In this document: piece after piece, positions 35,168 to 47,979 of the stretch
Numbering within the stretch: position 1 is the first letter of the stretch
How the letters are laid out: each line of letters opens with the position of its first letter
Made by a program: the position numbers and the translations under genes
Assembly (NCBI GenBank): GCA_022385805.1
Contig: MU277729.1
Location: 139,245-203,244 of the forward strand
Direction: 5' to 3'
DNA: 64,000 bases
Origin: Pilatotrama ljubarskyi
Taxonomy: Eukaryota > Basidiomycota > Agaricomycetes > Polyporales > Polyporaceae
Notes under the pieces: generated by a model
Seen by the model: only the letters and a program-made list of their open reading frames with translations
Databases searched by the model: none
What the model was told of the DNA's origin: nothing

Positions 35168-37235
35168 TCACCTGCCCTTGCCGGGAGTAGTAGCGCGGCG
35201 CGGTGTGCCTGGAGGCTTGCGGGGAGTCGGAGGTGGTACGCCTGTTAACCGCCTCTCCACCATTCCTGCAGATGCGTCTGTCGCACGCTGGACCTCTCGG
35301 ACGGCACGGCGTGCTGCGTCGCCCACCTGGGTCTGAGGACGCTCAGCATCTATTCGCGACAGGGCACGAAGGAGATCTTGGGGATCCGTCGCAGGCGGGC
35401 GAGGAAGGGAGGGCGGTATGTATGAGGAGAGGGCGGTGGGATCGGCATGACCAGGTGGAAGCGCGGGCTGGGATCGAGAGACGATAGAGATGTTGAGCAG
35501 CGCGAATCGTCGATCTAGGTCCGCTTCGGCTACCCGAGTGGTCTGCAGGGCTGCGTTCGCGAATGTGTGTACACGATCCATCTGCAATGGGTCAGGACGG
35601 CGCCGACCAACAGAAATGACATGGCGCACCGTGTATTCCAACTGCTGGAGTCGACTGCTGAGCGCAATCCTCTTGGACGCGTCCCCAAAGACAATCTCTC
35701 TTGCGCGATCCACGCTACCGCTTGATAGGAACTGTTCGGGTAGGTCTCGCCTTTCCACGTCCCAGTCGTCCAGCTCTTCCGCGGATGCCCGCTCCTTGCC
35801 CTTAGACCTCCACGCGGCCAAGGTTCGCTTCCGCTTCTCCATCTCCGCTTGCACGGACTTCTTATGCGCGTCGTACGAGTCTGATAGCTCTTTCCAAGCC
35901 TCCGCTTCCTGCTTCGACCTGTCGTTCGCAATCCCATTGAGCGTTCGAGCGGCCAATGCGAGAGATGGTGGGAAACGCACTGTTGTATATGGGCGTTGAA
36001 CCGCGCTTCGCGCGCCCTGTTCTTCACGTTCTGCTCGTTCTCCCTCAAAGGCCGTCCATCTCCACTCTGTGACCCGGCCCCGCCATAGACATTCGTGTCC
36101 ACCTTCCTCTCCGCAACCATCCGTATCAGACTCTCCTCCGTCCGCTTCAGGATGTCGGCTTGAGCTGGTGATAGCGGTGGTGGGTCCTTGCCAGAATTTG
36201 TTGACTTTCGTCTTGACGAGGATGCTTGAGGGCCCTGATCCGCAAGCTCGTTCATGGCTCGGTTCGCGCACCATATGAGCAGTTGTCGTGCGCGTTGAGG
36301 TTCTGGAAGTTCGCAGTCGATGTGCTTGAAGAAGCTCGACACGGAAACGGAGGTATGGGGATGTGCTATGCCGCATTAAGCACGCAGTCGACCGTGCACA
36401 AAGAGGGACATGCCACTCACAGATCACGCCGGTGGTCTCAAAACTAGAACTGATGCGCTTACCGCGACTGACGGAGCTCCTTCTCCTGTGGCCTGTCTCT
36501 CCTCGCATGATCTTGTTCTTCTCAATTTGTGGTGTCTCTTGCTGGGCTATTGGTACGACCGTGTCGATGTTCCGACGGGATGACGACCCGGGTGGTCGTG
36601 ACGAGCGCGGAGGGAATTCGAAGTCTCCAGATACGGTGCCAGCAACCTGCTCAGCCGCCTGCGAACGTCGTCGTAGCGTGTCCGTCTCCGACTGCATCTG
36701 CCGCACGTCCTCCTCCAGCTCGGGCTCAGCACGCGTGGTCGCATACACGTCCCGATCCTTCGCCTTGCCAACAGCCCGCGACGAACCGTCTGCGCGCAGC
36801 TTTTTGGAGGGCGGCTTCGAAGGCTGTGGCTGGACAGAGGGCTGACAAGAGGTCGCGCGAGACTCTGATGGCAGAGGTTCAATCTGAAGCGTGCGGTTTG
36901 CCGGCGCTGGAGCGCGTACAATCACAAGCCCTCCTGGCTGCTCCTCGCCATTGACTGTTGGCACGCCTCTTCCGTATCAGCGACGCGTCGGCTCGTACGC
37001 ATACGGGACACTCACGCTTGCGCTTATTAGACGGACCAGCCTTCGAGTTCTAGCATAAAGATTACAGCGCGCATGCATGGCATTCATCCTTCGGACGCAC
37101 CTCTCGCTTGAGCTTCTTGCCCGCCGTCGCTGCAAGTGGATTGGCATCGTCGGTGGCTTTCCGTTTGGACGGCTGTGGCTGGCTGGGTATCATGGGTACT
37201 TCTAGTCCGATGGTAGTCGTGCGCGAGCCGCTCAT
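35168..37235 (-). CDS. mis13: Mis12 kinetochore complex subunit Mis13/Dsn1
   Basis: Five exons (37235-37101, 37049-37016, 36966-36421, 36365-35981, 35918-35168) give 616 residues. The diagnostic block is SVSRGKRISSSFETTGVI, continued across an intron by SHPHTSVSVSSFFKHIDCELPEPQ and RARQLLIWC, typical of the Mis13/Dsn1 domain. An acidic and basic low-complexity N-terminus with nuclear-localisation-like KR clusters precedes it; a coiled-coil-rich C-terminal half follows (KELSDSYDAHKK, EMEKRKRTL). The protein links the inner kinetochore to the Ndc80 and KNL1 complexes. It is transcribed divergently from the cytochrome c gene. Confidence 0.9.
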
Positions 37236-37713
37236 GTGCAGGGCTATTCGGCGCGTGTCGAACAGGCAGAGTCGCGCAGGTCGTGCGGCGGGGACGGCGG
37301 GAACGCGCTCGCCGACGCGCGCGGTGGTGAGGGCGTGATGTTAAACAACGAGCGAGCGGAGTGCCAATAATCTTCCCACACTGGCACACGTCCACGCGTA
37401 ACATTCCCACGGCGTGACCTGTTCCCTCAGGCGCCCACTCGAGCGCTTCGAACTTGCTCGGGCGCTCCGGAGGCTAGGCGGCCGACACGGCACGATCGGG
37501 AAGCGGCGGGGCGCCTGCGGGCGCCTGGACCGTGGTTGGAATGACGCGCCAATGATTGGCTCCCCCGCCTGCCGGGAAAAACCGGCAGCACGGGTACTTA
37601 TAATCGAAATTTGAGCGAGTGCTTTCGTCACAACTCCCCATTTCTTGCTCTCGTAGCCTCTTGTACCACTACACCCGTAATCTCCCCCTTCACGACCCTC
37701 TTAGACTTTAGAC
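37236..37713. promoter_or_regulatory. divergent promoter of mis13 and cytochrome c, with CCAAT palindrome
   Basis: CCAAT at 37549-37553 and its inverse ATTGG at 37555-37559 form a compact palindrome able to bind the HAP/NF-Y complex, the known activator of respiratory genes in fungi. A TTATAA element at 37598-37603 lies 111 bp before the cytochrome c ATG. An inverted repeat CCGG...CCGG sits between them at about 37572-37584. Confidence 0.6.
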
Positions 37714-38281
37714 ATGCCTTACCAGCCTGGTATGACGCGTCCGACACGTTTGCGAAGAAGTGGGCAGCGAGCTGACCGTTTGGCACACAGGTGACGCTTC
37801 CAAGGGTGCGGGCCTCTTCAAGACCCGTTGCGCTCAGTGCCACACCCTCGCTGCTGGCGAGCCTCACAAGGTCGGCCCCAACCTCCACGGGTAAGTGCCA
37901 TTTGTATGAGCGGGTAACATGGCGACGTTGGATGCTGAGATATGGTCCGACTTCAGCGTCTTCGGTCGCAAGACTGGTCAGGCAGAGGGCTACTCGTACA
38001 CCGCCGCCAACGTGAACAAGGGCATCACCTGGGACGAGCAGACTCTGTTCGAGTACCTCGAGAACCCCAAAAAGGTGCGCGGGGTTGACACGTCATGGCG
38101 CTCCTGCTCCCTTGCTGACGCTATTTATGCAGTACATCCCTGGCACCAAGATGGCGTTCGCTGGTCTTAAGAAGGAGAAGGACCGCAACGACCTCATCAC
38201 CTACCTCAAGGAGGCGGTACGTAATGGATGATGCTCTTCGCTGGTTCCCATGCTCATACTCCATATCTCTAGACCGCATGA
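37714..38281 (+). CDS. CYC1: cytochrome c
   Basis: Five exons (37714-37729, 37791-37890, 37957-38074, 38133-38216, 38273-38281) give 108 residues. The haem site CAQCH, the HKVGPNLHG loop, the Met-ligand region [17 protein letters not shown] and the closing helix DLITYLKEA are all present. The protein carries electrons from complex III to complex IV in the mitochondrial intermembrane space. The first coding exon is 16 nt and the last 9 nt (Thr-Ala-stop). The CCAAT palindrome in the promoter fits a respiratory gene. Confidence 0.97.
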
Positions 38282-39076
38282 TCGTCTCATCTGGACATTA
38301 CTCTCTTCTATTTACGACTACTGTACGCGATCGCACTATTGGTCATTCTAATGTAGACGACCGCTCCATCGTGTCTTCTGCATATTCGCCGCGCATTACC
38401 CACCACCCCTCAGCAATAAGATACCTTGGAAACAGTATCTGAACGGTTACAGTTGTGAAGTTTCTGATGTCACTCGGGACACCGCATGAGACATCGCGAG
38501 TAGTGCTGGTTCTCCGGGATTCCATACCTTGCTAGTGCATTCGCGTCAGTATACTGTAGGCCTGATTATTTTGCCTCAGAACGGCGGCCTGCGGGTTAGG
38601 TGGGAATGACGTCAAAGTAAGGTCGCGTTTGGGCACCAAGAGAAGTTTCACTGAACGCCAGAGCACGTGAGCGCGATTCGGACGAGCGAGTGAAAGCAGG
38701 TGAAACTTGAAAGCTTGTCCGGTCTCGCCCGAGGCAAGGTAGGGGTCACTACTAGGTGGGCGATATCACAGCCATCTGGATGTCATGAGAATATCGGTCA
38801 ATACGCCGAAATCTGCCATGCCCGGTAGGACGTCCCAATGATGCTTGGCAACGCACAGTTCGCATTTATCATGTATATAACATGGAATATTGATTTCGTC
38901 TCGTGGCAGTAGTGATACAATCACTGGACCCCAGACTACAACATAATGATACACTCTACTTGTCACCGGCTCAGCCAGCGAGAACCCTGTCGATGAATAA
39001 ATACCCGCCCGCGCCATATCATGGCGAGTGAATCCCCGTGCACCTGTGCACCCAAGAAGAAAGGAATTGCGCTGGA
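38282..39076. other. convergent intergenic spacer
   Basis: Tail-to-tail spacer of 795 bp between cytochrome c and the chitinase gene. No gene was recognised. Confidence 0.5.
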
Positions 39077-40858
<1,782 letters not shown>

Positions 40859-42925
40859 CATCCTGCAAGTCGGGGCCGTGAAGGGACTGGGAGGGGATGA
40901 AGGACCACCTGGAGAAGGCCAGAAAGGTTGCCCTTCACCTTCTTTATACTCCTACTTTCGATGCTTCGCAGAGCTCCCGGCAATCATCCCGCGCTTTCTC
41001 CGTCCCAGTAGGGCCGTGGACCGCGAGACGACCGCAGGTGTCGAAGGCGCTTAAGTGATATTCCCGGGCGACGCGTCGTTCGGAGTCTGTGCGTTTGTTC
41101 ATGAAAATTTCCATTTAACGAATGAAACGCGGTGCTCCCCGTGGGTGCCATCAGCGCGGGGTATAGCCCGCGACTTTTAGACTGGCACGTTTGACCTGGA
41201 ATCAACAGAGGAAAAAGAAAAAGCGTTGCCAACGTGAGTGGGGTGCTGGAAGAGGGTACGGGGATGGCATACGTGTCTCCGGGCCTGGGCCGGCGTGGGA
41301 CGAAGATGAAGGACCAACACCGCGATCAGATGATTTGGAATGCTTAAATCCAGCATCCATAGGTGTTGAGACCGCAAGTAGTTCATATGGCGCGAAAGTC
41401 ACGATGAGCTACGTTCGCATGCACCCAGGGAAGATCATTGCGAGAAGGCGGAACAGATGACAGCAGTGAGGGCATGAGGCGTCGTCGAAGGCACCCTAGG
41501 AAAGCCGGCAGACTCCAGACGGTCCGCCGAAGATAGAACCCGAATGCTGAGCGCAGTAGAACAAACAAACAGACATAGAAGAGGGGCCAGGCGCATCAGC
41601 GGGCCAGTGGTCTTGATATGTCCGACAGATGTCCCTGAGATGGCGCAAAGTCGGTCCCAGAATTTGACGCCGGACATGAACGGTGTTGGACGTAGCGCCC
41701 ATCCGGAGGGACCGGGAACTCCGAGAGGCAGGATGGAGGAGACTCGAAAGTGGAGAAAGCGTAGCTGATGGGGCGAGGGTCAGGTTCCCCAGATAGTGTG
41801 TTTGCGATGATTTTGGTGAAGGATGGAAAGTGATGTACGGGCGAGAGACAGCGAGCGATGTTACCGACTGCCTCGCTGCACGACCAGCAGATTGAGATGT
41901 CACCAGTGCGCTGCGACCTCCTGCTGATACAGTACATGGGTGCCAAAGAGATCCGAAAGGACTGTTGAACAGACCAAACTTTGAGCATTCGAATTGATTT
42001 GATCTAGGATATTTCCCACTGACCGTATGCTGAGAACAGTATTGCCAGCCTCAAGTACTGTCGTGACACCACCTTATACGCCTCCATGTGATAAGGGTAT
42101 GGGTTACTCACGGATGCTCCACTGGCACAAGGGGAGACATATGGTCCACTTTGCTGAGCGCGCGTGCATCTCGTGCGAGCATCCGAAGACGGCCCGACGC
42201 GCGTGACGGAGAGGCGGTTGGGCAGGTTGAAGGGGCTGGCTGCGACATTGCAAGTGAGCAGGCATGTAACTGCTGTATTCTGTTCTCCATAGCCTTTCAT
42301 ACGGACGCGCATGAACCTACCGGTTATGAGCGCACACGAAGGCGAGCGTTCACGCGAAGGATATAGACTGTAAGAGGTTGATATGAAGACGGACGGAAGA
42401 CTCATCGGTTGCAGCACTCAAGCTAGCCGTCTCCCGGTGTGCTGCCTCCGATACTGCAGCACTTCGTACAAACAGACCGTCGCACAGCAGCACAACATTT
42501 GACACAAACGGCCCCTGCTACTGGACCGGCAACAAATGAACGTCGTCGTGAGACCGGTCCGAGTCGCTTCTAGAGTCCATGTCCATTCCACGATGTTCGA
42601 GCACGTACGGTGCGTTCACGCGAGAAGAGGACGGGAGTACTGGGAGGCCCAGTCAGACAAGACGAGGTCGAACGAGATGAGCAACAGAGAGGTCGCCGTG
42701 GTCTGCGACGAGGGCGTTGGAAGGAGCCTGGCACTGGGCGGCAGGTCTGCCGCCGTCGCTTCGGACGTTCGGCAGGGCTGAAAATGTGACGTCGTGAGGC
42801 TCCGGCGCTTGTGCTGCAGCGCGCCTGCCTGGAGTCCAGCGCAGACGGCTCCCAAGCCTCACATTGCTTTCTTCTCGACCACCACGTACTCCTCCTCCCC
42901 ATCACCATCCTACCTTCTAGCGAAC
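40859..42925. promoter_or_regulatory. 2.1-kb divergent intergenic region, chitinase and YPI1
   Basis: This contains the chitinase TATAAAG (40942-40948, minus). Several open stretches lie between 41.2 and 42.4 kb on both strands, but none shows a known motif or a convincing exon chain, so no gene is called. Confidence 0.4.
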
Positions 42926-43560
42926 ATGGCCACCAGACAGCTGCGTCGTCCTGGACCCTCAGCCCCGTCAGACGGATCGCGGACGATCACCACACAAGAC
43001 AATCAGCCTCGCGAAGAAGACTCGCACAGCGAGGCTGAGTCTACTCCGGTCGGCACCCTCCGTCTCCGCGCTGCACCCAGGAATCGCCAGCGAGTCGTTT
43101 GGCGTGAGGATGTGGTGGATAATGAAGGCGCGGGGAAGAAGTCGTCGAAGAGTGCGTACCGAACCCTCTTAGCCACACCTGTTCCACTCTGACATCGCGG
43201 CTATTTCTGCAGTCTGCTGTATCTACCACAGACCCAAGAGATTCGACGAGTCTTCCTCGGACGAGTCCTCAGACGATTCTGATTCGTCCTGTGAGAGCCG
43301 TACCCCCCGCCGCTGCCGTGGCCACGATCACGACCATGACGACCATTCAAACGGCGCCGGCCATGGAACGGCAACTAGAGACAGCCAGGGAGGCGGAGTT
43401 GTTCATGAGCTGGACAGCGACTCGGACGATGCGAATGCATACGAGCGCATGCCTCGTAGGAAGCCGAAGAAGACCAAGAACGTCTCTCATGCTGACTGTA
43501 AGCACCTTGGCTCCTAGCCCTTGCCTTACCCTGACAGTACTACGTATCTCCGCAGCTTAG
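42926..43560 (+). CDS. YPI1: type 1 protein phosphatase inhibitor (Inhibitor-3/Ypi1)
   Basis: Exons 42926-43151, 43213-43497 and 43556-43560 give 171 residues. The PP1-binding core is unmistakable: QRVVWREDVVDNEGAGKK, which contains the RVxW docking motif, then across the intron ICCIYHRPKRFDES. A DH-rich (HDHDHDDH) and acidic C-terminal half follows, ending in KKTKNVSHAD. The protein binds and regulates the catalytic subunit of PP1 in the nucleus. The last codon and stop come from a 5-nt exon; reading through the last donor instead gives a tail CKHLGS and stop at 43515-43517, so the true end is uncertain by a few residues. Confidence 0.92.
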
Positions 43561-43687
43561 CCCTGGATATCCTCTGATAGTAGCCCTCTTGGATCGCTCT
43601 CCGTCTTTGTATGATATTGTGATACTCGGGACCCGTATATATCGTGGACTGTCTTCGAGGAGGCCCCTCTGTCTGGTTTCGTTCTCA

Positions 43688-44672
43688 TCACTCTTCTCCT
43701 AGCCTTCCCTTCAGCGGCTCAAGCTCGAACGTATCCCAGAACTCTCTGCTGTCCATCGCACGCCCAATGACTTCCGGAGGCCTCGGCAGAGCTCTGATGC
43801 CCTCCTCCTTGATCAGCTCCCTCACCCATCGCGGTTGCTTCCCCTCTTCTCCCCAAGCGGACGCCAGATCCCACCAGTCGTTCACGCGCATGTCCGTGAG
43901 GAGCCAGCGCTGCCCAGATGCGCGGTCAAAGTTTGCGTGTACGGCAAGGACTGCGCGGGAGACGTCGATGCCGTGGATCATGTGGATACTGCCCTGTACG
44001 TGCCCCAGCATCGCATCAGTTACACCTGCGCTGACAGCACCGGCCAGACTGACCTTCTGCTTGAGCGCCTCCTTGGTTGGCGCGACCCGCGAGATCCAGT
44101 TCTTGAACTGGCGTTGTCCGCCCCAGAGACCGCACAGGTTGAGGACAGTCGTCGGCACATCGGGCGCAAGAGCGAGGAGCTCCATTTCGGCCTTCGCCCG
44201 GTCATTGGTCTCGTCGAATTTGCAGTGACGATCGGTCCAAACGTGTCCCTGCGCTCTCAGGGTAGGTCCACCCTGCTCAGGACATCAATAGAAGTCCGCG
44301 CAAACCTCGCTGCTGTACCAGCCTTTCGACTGGAGCCGGCACTCAAGTACTCACATCCCAGATTCCAGTCGAGCCGAGTTGGACGAACGCTGTCTTCGGG
44401 CCCTCGCCATGCGTATGCTGGAACAGCTTGACGAGCCGCTCCGATGCGCCCGCCACTTTAATCGGGAAGGTGATTAATACGGTCTGCGCATTCGGCAGGG
44501 CTTGGAACGGCTGCGGGTTCGTCGAGTGCGGGTCGAACTCGAACGCGATTGTGCCGTCCCGCCCGGAGCGGGAGGTTGCGGCATAGGAGACGCCGCGCTC
44601 TTTGCAAAGCGGAATGAGGAACGTGGACGTCCAGCCTGCACCAAGGATTAGCAGGTCCACCGTTGACGACAT
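43688..44672 (-). CDS. NAD(P)-binding Rossmann-fold protein
   Basis: Exons 44672-44355 and 44248-43688, with a 106-bp intron, give 292 residues. The N-terminus has a dinucleotide-binding strand and loop (VDLLILGAGWTSTFLIPLC), and LGSTGIWD resembles a later strand of extended short-chain dehydrogenases; the second exon starts GHVWTDRHCKFDETNDRAK. No catalytic YxxxK motif is evident, so it belongs to the atypical group resembling bacterial YeeZ-like epimerase-related proteins. The reaction is unknown. It lies downstream of the TFIIF gene on the same strand with 262 bp between them. Confidence 0.8.
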
Positions 44673-44934
44673 GATGACGATTGCGGTGTGGTGAAGGTGG
44701 CGGTGGGCGAGCAGGAGCAGACACGGGAGGGATGGGAATTCTTCAGACCAGCTGTAAATACCGAACCGTTGGGCGTCTGTGCTCTCGGACGGGGAACTAG
44801 ATTGCATTGCTTGCGTTTATGGTAATGTGGATGTACTATGCGGCGACGTAGAAATACATATGAGACAGACAAGACAGCATTTATGAAAGGTCCGCGTGTG
44901 TGGAGAGAAAGGAGCTCAGCCGGTCGATACTCTG

Positions 44935-46072
44935 TCATGAGACTTCCTCCATGTCGTCCTCGTCCTCCTCGTCCTCGTCTCCTTCGCCCTCCATCTTCAA
45001 GTCCTCCGACTTGATGTCGTATCCGGGAGGAATGGGAACGTTCTCCGCCTTGATCTGTAGTCTGTCTCAGCCAACCGAGGACAGCAAGTACAAATCTCCT
45101 GCAAGTACTCACTCCCTCGCCCTTGTAGTTCGCCATGAGTTCCCACGTCCCGTTGAACTCTCCGCTGCGGTGCAAAAAGGCGATCTCGCTGAGGACCTCC
45201 TTGAGGTACGCCTCTGGCTGTTGCGTGCGCTCGCGCAGGACCCTGATAGACCACCTCTCGCGCTCCTGGAACGCCCTGAACAGTTCGTCTAGAAGTTGGT
45301 CGCGCGGCATACGCGCCATGCGCTCGAACTGGCCCTTTTGTGGTTTTGGCTTCGTTTTCTAGATGCACGTCGCGTAGGTGACTCGAGAGTACATATTAGA
45401 CACAATAAGGAGTGAACTCACGACGAGGTTGAAGCCTGCGTGGTTCTTTGCCCCGCTGGTGAGCATGTTGATCTCGCCACGCCCGCCGGGGTGTGCGTCC
45501 TCGATGCGCATTGTGGTCCGCTTGGGCGCGTTCGCCGCCTGGTTGCGTGCCTTCAGCTGCTGCCGGTACTTCTCCGTCAGGCTAGGGCGCATATTGCATT
45601 CATGTTTGACCGAGCCAGTGAGGATCGTCGTGCGCGCACGGCTGCCGGTGCCAGGTTCCTTCTCGCGCTCCGCGACGACAATCTGGTTCTCGACGTCCTG
45701 GTTGACCATGTCCATCTCGTACTCGTCCGGATCGTCCGGGTGCTCCGGATCCGGAGGAAGTGTGAGGACTATCCGTGGTCTCCGGCCTAGCGAAGACTCG
45801 GCATGGTGGTAGATGCGGATGTTGGCGAGGTGCACGCCCTCCTCGTCGATTGCGGACCAGCGCTCCATGAGGTGTCTAGGGATCTTCCAGGCAGCTATTG
45901 GCGAGCAATGCCTCGAAGGGTGTCATTGCAAGCGCACCTTCACCAGCCACACTTTTCCGAGCCCTGCATCCATCATAAGCGGCTCGTCCGGATCGGGCTG
46001 GGTGTCTTCTTCATGTCCTCCGTGGACGGAATCGAACTGCTTGGTATCTTCCTCCATGGCCGTGTCGTCCAT
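44935..46072 (-). CDS. TFG2: transcription initiation factor TFIIF beta subunit
   Basis: Four exons (46072-45938, 45883-45422, 45358-45113, 45054-44935) give 320 residues. The Rap30 homology includes KVWLVKIPRHLMERW at the start of the dimerisation fold, SVKHECNMRPSLTEKYRQQ in the middle, and the C-terminal winged helix FERMARMPRDQLLDELFRAF with WSIRVLRERTQQPEAYLKE. The end is a long acidic run (GDEDEEDEDD). TFIIF escorts RNA polymerase II into the preinitiation complex. The start fits the acidic N-terminus of fungal homologues. Confidence 0.94.
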
Positions 46073-46448
46073 TGTGAATCTTCGCGATCGCACTTGGATG
46101 TCCTAATGTTCAGTATACTGTCCCGGAGGCGATCCAAGTGAGGTAGGGAGCGACCAGGTTGAGAGACAACAATGCCTGAGCGGAGGAAGGCAAGTGAAGC
46201 TGCTGTGGCAAAGCGCGAGAACGGAGAACGTGCTGCATAAGCGCTTACGTAGGGCGTCTATTATCGGTAAGTTACGGCGGAACCGTTGAGCCGACTTGCT
46301 CCTCGAAAGTCGCGGCGAGAGCGATCCAACGACTCACCTGCTTGAACGAGTGATACATAATAATGGGCATACCCCCGCACTAAAGTGCGGTTTTGGTGCA
46401 ATAAAGATATCTAATACACGAAACTATACATGTACACATACCCCTGCT
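46073..46448. other. intergenic
   Basis: Between the TFIIF beta start and the dioxygenase stop on the minus strand. No gene was seen. Confidence 0.5.
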
Positions 46449-47979
46449 TTACTGCCGACCGAGCAATGCCCCCGCAGTTAAATCCCTAACGCCCTTCACG
46501 AACTGGAATGCATCCGTTCCTCCGGTACCCTTCGGTGCGCCCTCGGCCTCTTGTGCACCTGCTGCCTTCCGCGAGGGAACGAGGATGTAGAGCGCCACAA
46601 TGCGGACGTGCTCATCGCGGAACTCCTTCAGTGCGGTCACAGCCTCGTCGTACGCTTCCCGCAGCGCAGTATCGTCCGATCGCTCAACGAGCCTGCGCAG
46701 TGGCCGCGGGTTGGCCTGCAAATGGCGAAGGAATGCACGGTGGTGACGCGGCATGTAGGATTGCATGCGCGTGAGGAAAGGCACCTTGGGCGGGCCGGGG
46801 GCGGAACTCAACGCCGTTGTCGATGGAGGAGCCGGTGCAACCGGAGTCCCGGACGCTGAGTCGTGCGAGGAGGAAGACGAGGGTTTCTGCCCACGGTTGA
46901 CAGGGAAGTTCGAGTGCGAGTACTTCTCCACACCCAGGAAGATGTCGAGGGCGTGAATGAGCGAGCTCTGACCAGCACTGGGACCCGAGAGCTCTGTGGG
47001 CTCTTCCAGCGTCGGGTCGAGGTCGATGCCGTCGAACACCCACTTGCGACCCTTGGGGTCAGAATCCGCGCCCTTGAACCATGGCCGGATCTCGTCGTAA
47101 AATACCTGAGGGTCGCAGCCCTCGCGCACGTCCGCGAGGAGCTTCCGCATATCTCGGATGACGCCGGCAAGAGCTCGGAGGTATGCCGTGATACGTCGGA
47201 TGGCGATGGCGTCGCCGACGAAGGCCTCGTCCATGATTGCTCTCATGACGGAGAGCGCCTCTACACCCCGAAGCTCTATACGCGCGGACGAGAGGTAGAA
47301 CTCCTCTTCGTCGCGCGTGCTCGTGAAGAGGGTAAGGCAGCGGAGGTTATGGAGCTCCTGCTTCGGCGCGAATAGAACGGAAGACGCCGGCGGTGTCTTG
47401 AAGGCCCAGTTATAGAGCACGTCGTCTGAATAGGTGAGAACGGGTGGGAGTTGCAGCTGTGCGCAGACTTGCAGGTGGGGGACGGTGATGGGAGGGGGTA
47501 TGTGAATTTCCCGCACGTATGTCGGGGTGGTATGGACGTAGAAGTGCATTATCCATGCGAGGACATGGTGAGCGCGTCGTAGCCGGACTTCAGAGGATTT
47601 CAGGTCTGTGATGGGTAGGATTGGTAGCTACGCCCCGAAATCAGCATCTGTGCGGCAGGGCGCCGATTATGAAGATTAAGCTTACTTCGCGGACGCGGTT
47701 ACGCCATCGCTCGGACTTGTCCTTCTCCTCCTCTGTCAAGTCCGGCTTGTCCGCCAGCTGGAGCTTGCTCTCGATTGCGTCTTCTAGGATCGCCTCCCAT
47801 GGCTCCCATGCGCTCGGTAGACGCGTGAGTGGTGGCTCGGGAGGCATAAACCCAGTACGTGTGTCGACGTCGAAATCATGCGCGGCGAGGGTAGAAGTAT
47901 CTGGTGTGCCCGCAAGCGTCGGCACGAACACGTCTGGACGTGGAAGGTTGAGGAAGTGGTTCGGCGGTAGATTGGCCAT
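46449..47979 (-). CDS. IDO: indoleamine 2,3-dioxygenase
   Basis: Exons 47979-47686 and 47627-46449, split by a 58-bp intron, give 490 residues. The family layout is clear: a start with FLPRP-like text (NHFLNLPRPDVFVP), RLRRAHHVLAWIMHFYVHT, LYNWAF, IHALDIFLGVEKY, YMPRHHRAFLRHL and the C-terminal helix EFRDEHVRIVALYI that supplies the haem-ligand His. The enzyme opens the indole ring of tryptophan to N-formylkynurenine, the first step of de novo NAD synthesis in fungi. A Ser/Pro/Ala-rich insertion lies between LGVEKY and the MPRHH motif, as often in fungal members. Confidence 0.92.

Noticed and set aside
41190..42420. Several open frames between the chitinase and YPI1 genes
   Set aside because: No motif, no consistent exon chain and competing frames on both strands; left as intergenic.
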